Of a stretch of 41,081 nt of DNA, positions 39,337 to 41,081 are shown in pieces. The number at the start of each line of letters is the position of its first letter. Positions within the stretch are counted from its first letter, which is position 1. Origin of the DNA: Verrucomicrobiales bacterium (GTDB taxonomy: Bacteria; Verrucomicrobiota; Verrucomicrobiia; Limisphaerales; UBA11320). Both the position numbers and the translations under genes were made by a program. Under the pieces are notes generated by a model. The model was not told where the DNA came from, made no database searches, and saw only the letters and a program-made list of their open reading frames with translations. Location of the stretch: contig JAEUHE010000053.1 of the NCBI GenBank assembly GCA_016793885.1, positions 1 to 41,081 of the forward strand, written 5' to 3'.

Positions 39337-39810
39337 ATGATGAAATTTGGATGCGCCCTGATTTGTGGAATCGCCCTGGGAGCCGCGGCTTTCTGGTATT
39401 TTACAGTGGGACGCTACTCCACCCAGACCGGAGGGACGTCTTCCGCTGGCGCGCCGAGCCGCTCGGCTCCGGTGATTCCTGGGCTTGATCGATTCTCCAC
39501 CGACGAGATCAAGGCGGAGCTGGAGAAAACCGGCTCGATCGTTCGCGAGAAGGCGCGGCAGGCAGGCGCGACCATTTCCGATGCGGCAGCCAATGCGCGG
39601 ATCACGGCCACCATCAAGGCCAAGTTTCTCAAGGACTCCGAGCTGCCGTCGTTTCAGATTGGAGTGGACACCACCGATGGAGTGGTGACGTTGTCGGGCA
39701 AGGTGACCTCGGTGGATGCCGTGTCACGGGCCGTACGGCTTGCCTTCGAGGTGGAGGGGGTGACCAAAGTGTACTCCACCATCCAGGTTGTGGCTCAGGA
39801 CAAGCGTTGA
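39337..39810 (+). CDS. BON-domain periplasmic or membrane-anchored protein
   Basis: 157 residues. An N-terminal helix (ALICGIALGAAAFWYFTV) is a signal anchor; a disordered Ser/Gly/Ala-rich linker and a helical segment (IKAELEKTGSIVREKARQAG) follow. The last 70 residues are a BON domain: ITATIKAKFLKDSELPSFQI, VDTTDGVVTLSGKV, AVRLAFEVEGVTKVYSTIQV. BON domains bind membranes or phospholipids and occur in osmotic-stress proteins such as OsmY. It is convergent with, and two bases from, an MscS channel gene, which fits an osmotic theme. Confidence 0.88.
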   Translation: MMKFGCALICGIALGAAAFWYFTVGRYSTQTGGTSSAGAPSRSAPVIPGLDRFSTDEIKAELEKTGSIVREKARQAGATISDAAANARITATIKAKFLKDSELPSFQIGVDTTDGVVTLSGKVTSVDAVSRAVRLAFEVEGVTKVYSTIQVVAQDKR

Positions 39811-39812
39811 AC

Positions 39813-40715
39813 CTACTTCCGCTCGACAAAGAAGACACTCTTGTCGGGTCCTTTAATGCCAGCCGCGGCCAGCGCGGGGGGGGCGGCGGCGATGATTTGG
39901 CTGTTGGTGCCGCCGTAGCTCGTGGTTTTAGTCCAGGCGTGGAGTTCGATGAGTGTTCCACCATCGACCAGCTTTAGATTGACCACCTCCGGGGCAGGGT
40001 CTTTGAGTACGGCTGGGTTGGCTTTGGCGACTTCCAACAAGGTGGCGTGAGCCTTCGCCAAGTCGCTGGCGACTCCGACACTAATCTGGAGATCGATCCG
40101 GCGGGTCGGGTTGGCGGTGTAATTGGTGATGGTAGCGCCCATGATGGACGAGTTGGGCACAATGATTTTCTTGTTGTCGGCAGTGTGGAGCGTGGTGGAG
40201 AACACTTCGACCTCCTCGACCGTGCCCTCGATGCCGGCGGCGTTGACGACGTCGCCCTTACGGAAAGGACGGAAAACCACGATAAGGAATCCAGCCGCGA
40301 AGTTGGAAAGGCCACCTTGGAGCGCGAGGCCGATCGCCAGACCGGCGGCCGCTATCACGGCGGCGAACGTTTTGGTGTCCACGCCTACCTGTCCGAGGGC
40401 GCTGATGACGACAAAGGTCATGATCGCCGCATGAGACAAGTTGCCCACGAAGCCGGATATCGTCTCATCGATGTTCCGTTTCGTCAGGAGCTGTCGGACC
40501 ATTCGGCGCGCGATTCCGGCAGCCACGTAGCCGATGAAGAGAATTGCGATTGCCGCCAGGATATTCACGCCCCAGACGGCCACCTCGGAGGGCAGCCCGG
40601 TGGCTTCTTCGAAGCGAGTGAGCCAGGTTTGGTGGGGTTTAATGATGGCGGTTTCGGGCAGCTTTATCACGGGTTCCGTGGCGGCGGCTTGAGCAAACAG
40701 CAAATAGTTCAGCAT
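39813..40715 (-). CDS. Small-conductance mechanosensitive channel (MscS family)
   Basis: 300 residues, close to the canonical MscS length. An N-terminal signal-like segment, then a first helix (GVNILAAIAILFIGYVAAGIA), a second (AAIMTFVVISALGQVGV), and the pore-lining TM3 with the Gly/Ala-rich pattern (TKTFAAVIAAAGLAIGLALQGGLSNFAAG), followed by FRPFRKGDVV, the MscS beta-domain signature. The C-terminal domain continues with VPNSSIMGATITNYT. It releases solutes at hypo-osmotic shock, in the inner membrane. The family call is secure. Confidence 0.95.
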   Translation of the reverse strand: MLNYLLFAQAAATEPVIKLPETAIIKPHQTWLTRFEEATGLPSEVAVWGVNILAAIAILFIGYVAAGIARRMVRQLLTKRNIDETISGFVGNLSHAAIMTFVVISALGQVGVDTKTFAAVIAAAGLAIGLALQGGLSNFAAGFLIVVFRPFRKGDVVNAAGIEGTVEEVEVFSTTLHTADNKKIIVPNSSIMGATITNYTANPTRRIDLQISVGVASDLAKAHATLLEVAKANPAVLKDPAPEVVNLKLVDGGTLIELHAWTKTTSYGGTNSQIIAAAPPALAAAGIKGPDKSVFFVERK

Positions 40716-40804
40716 AAAGTGGTGATACGCCCTGGATACGGGCGGACGAAATCATGAAAAGCAATATTTCCGTTGGCAAGCGGAGTTTGAAGGCAGGAGA
40801 AGGG

Positions 40805-40902
40805 GTAGGTGGGAGGTGGGAGGTGGTAGGTGGGAGGTGGTAGGTGGGAGGTGGTAGGTGGTAGGTGTCGGGTGTCGGGTGTCGGGTGTCGGGTGTCGGG
40901 GT
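40805..40902. repeat. Heptamer minisatellite (GTAGGTG / GGAGGTG, then TCGGGTG), 14 units
   Basis: Nine in-phase units of GTAGGTG or GGAGGTG (40805-40867) followed by four TCGGGTG and one TCGGGGT (40868-40902). The period is 7, and the units fit the same GTG-plus-four pattern as the arrays at 25371 and 29396. The left end of an insertion sequence follows within two bases. Confidence 0.95.
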
Positions 40903-40904
40903 CT

Positions 40905-41081
40905 TGTCCTGAAATAGGTTGTCACTCTATGAACGAAAAAGCGAATGGAGTGAAGGGTGCAACCCGATACAGTGAGGCCTTTAAAATGCAGATTGTTCGG
41001 GAGCTGGAAAAGGGAGAAATCAATTATACCGACTGTGGGCGCAAGTATGGTATAGGAGGGAAGGCTACTTTGCAGAAGTGG
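40905..41081 (+). mobile_element. Left end of an insertion sequence, cut by the window edge
   Basis: The sequence TGTCCTGAAATAGGTTGTC (40905-40923) opens with TG and precedes a transposase-type start codon by 6 bases; it is the probable left terminal region of an IS3-like element. The right end is outside the window, so the target duplication cannot be checked. Confidence 0.6.
40929..41081 (+). CDS. Transposase helix-turn-helix subunit (OrfA-like), partial
   Basis: 51 residues visible, continuing beyond the window. The segment RYSEAFKMQIVRELEKGEINYTDCGRKYGIGGKATLQKW is a helix-turn-helix of the IS3-type OrfA/InsE kind: (Y/F)S.EFK..IV.E...G.....(A/C)..YGI....L..W. The partner OrfB with the DDE catalytic domain would follow to the right. 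It starts at ATG 40929 inside the presumed IS. Confidence 0.8.
   Translation, partial: MNEKANGVKGATRYSEAFKMQIVRELEKGEINYTDCGRKYGIGGKATLQKW

Overview
The window looks like a chromosomal piece of a Gram-negative bacterium, most likely from the Verrucomicrobiota. The reasons are a PEP-CTERM secreted protein, two FecR-like secreted proteins, a large modular secreted lectin-type protein, a futalosine-pathway menaquinone gene (mqnD), GC-rich coding sequence, and G-rich heptamer minisatellites between genes. The phylum is inferred from gene content only; no rRNA gene is present.

Left region (about 1-4010): a run of short same-strand genes of about 90-145 residues, almost touching long imperfect palindromes of about 100-135 bp. 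The palindromes fall into at least four sequence families (A at 131 and 1177; B at 1650 and 2637; C at 2188 and 3885; D at 608). Most begin with an RYYYAAC-like heptamer at or just after a stop codon and end with a GTTRRRY-like heptamer just before the next start codon. This is the architecture of an integron gene-cassette array with attC sites. No integrase gene is visible, so within this window it would be a CALIN-type array or the distal part of a chromosomal integron. Cassettes include a GFA/CENP-V protein, a free-standing GspE N-terminal domain, a lipoprotein and small membrane proteins. From about 4014 to 4874 the array decays into frameshifted genes, with a 34-bp perfect palindrome and a related second copy 170 bp downstream.

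Middle region (5.1-17.4 kb): a membrane protein; an 888-residue exported protein of unknown function; a minus-strand pair made of a helical lipoprotein and a remarkable fusion of a periplasmic beta-carbonic anhydrase to a methyl-accepting chemotaxis protein; then the plus-strand metabolic block mqnD-dxr (menaquinone and MEP isoprenoid pathways, overlapping ATGA) and bioF-bioA (biotin, overlapping TAATG).

Secreted and surface region (17.5-29.3 kb): a 1315-residue protein with two F-type-lectin-like domains, Ig-like modules and lectin-like modules; a beta-propeller plus alpha-barrel protein; a lamin-tail PEP-CTERM protein; a class C beta-lactamase-fold hydrolase; and two tandem FecR-domain paralogues. 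The spacers carry heptamer minisatellites and dispersed repeats.

Right region (29.9-41.1 kb): a TetA-like MFS exporter, an unknown protein, gatB, a three-gene signalling operon (PAS histidine kinase, REC-HDOD, REC with degenerate HD-GYP, each overlapping by ATGA), a UlaG-like metallo-hydrolase, a BON-domain protein, an MscS channel, and the left end of an insertion sequence cut off by the window edge.

The two most notable items are the carbonic anhydrase-chemoreceptor fusion (a candidate CO2/bicarbonate-linked receptor) and the integron-like cassette array.
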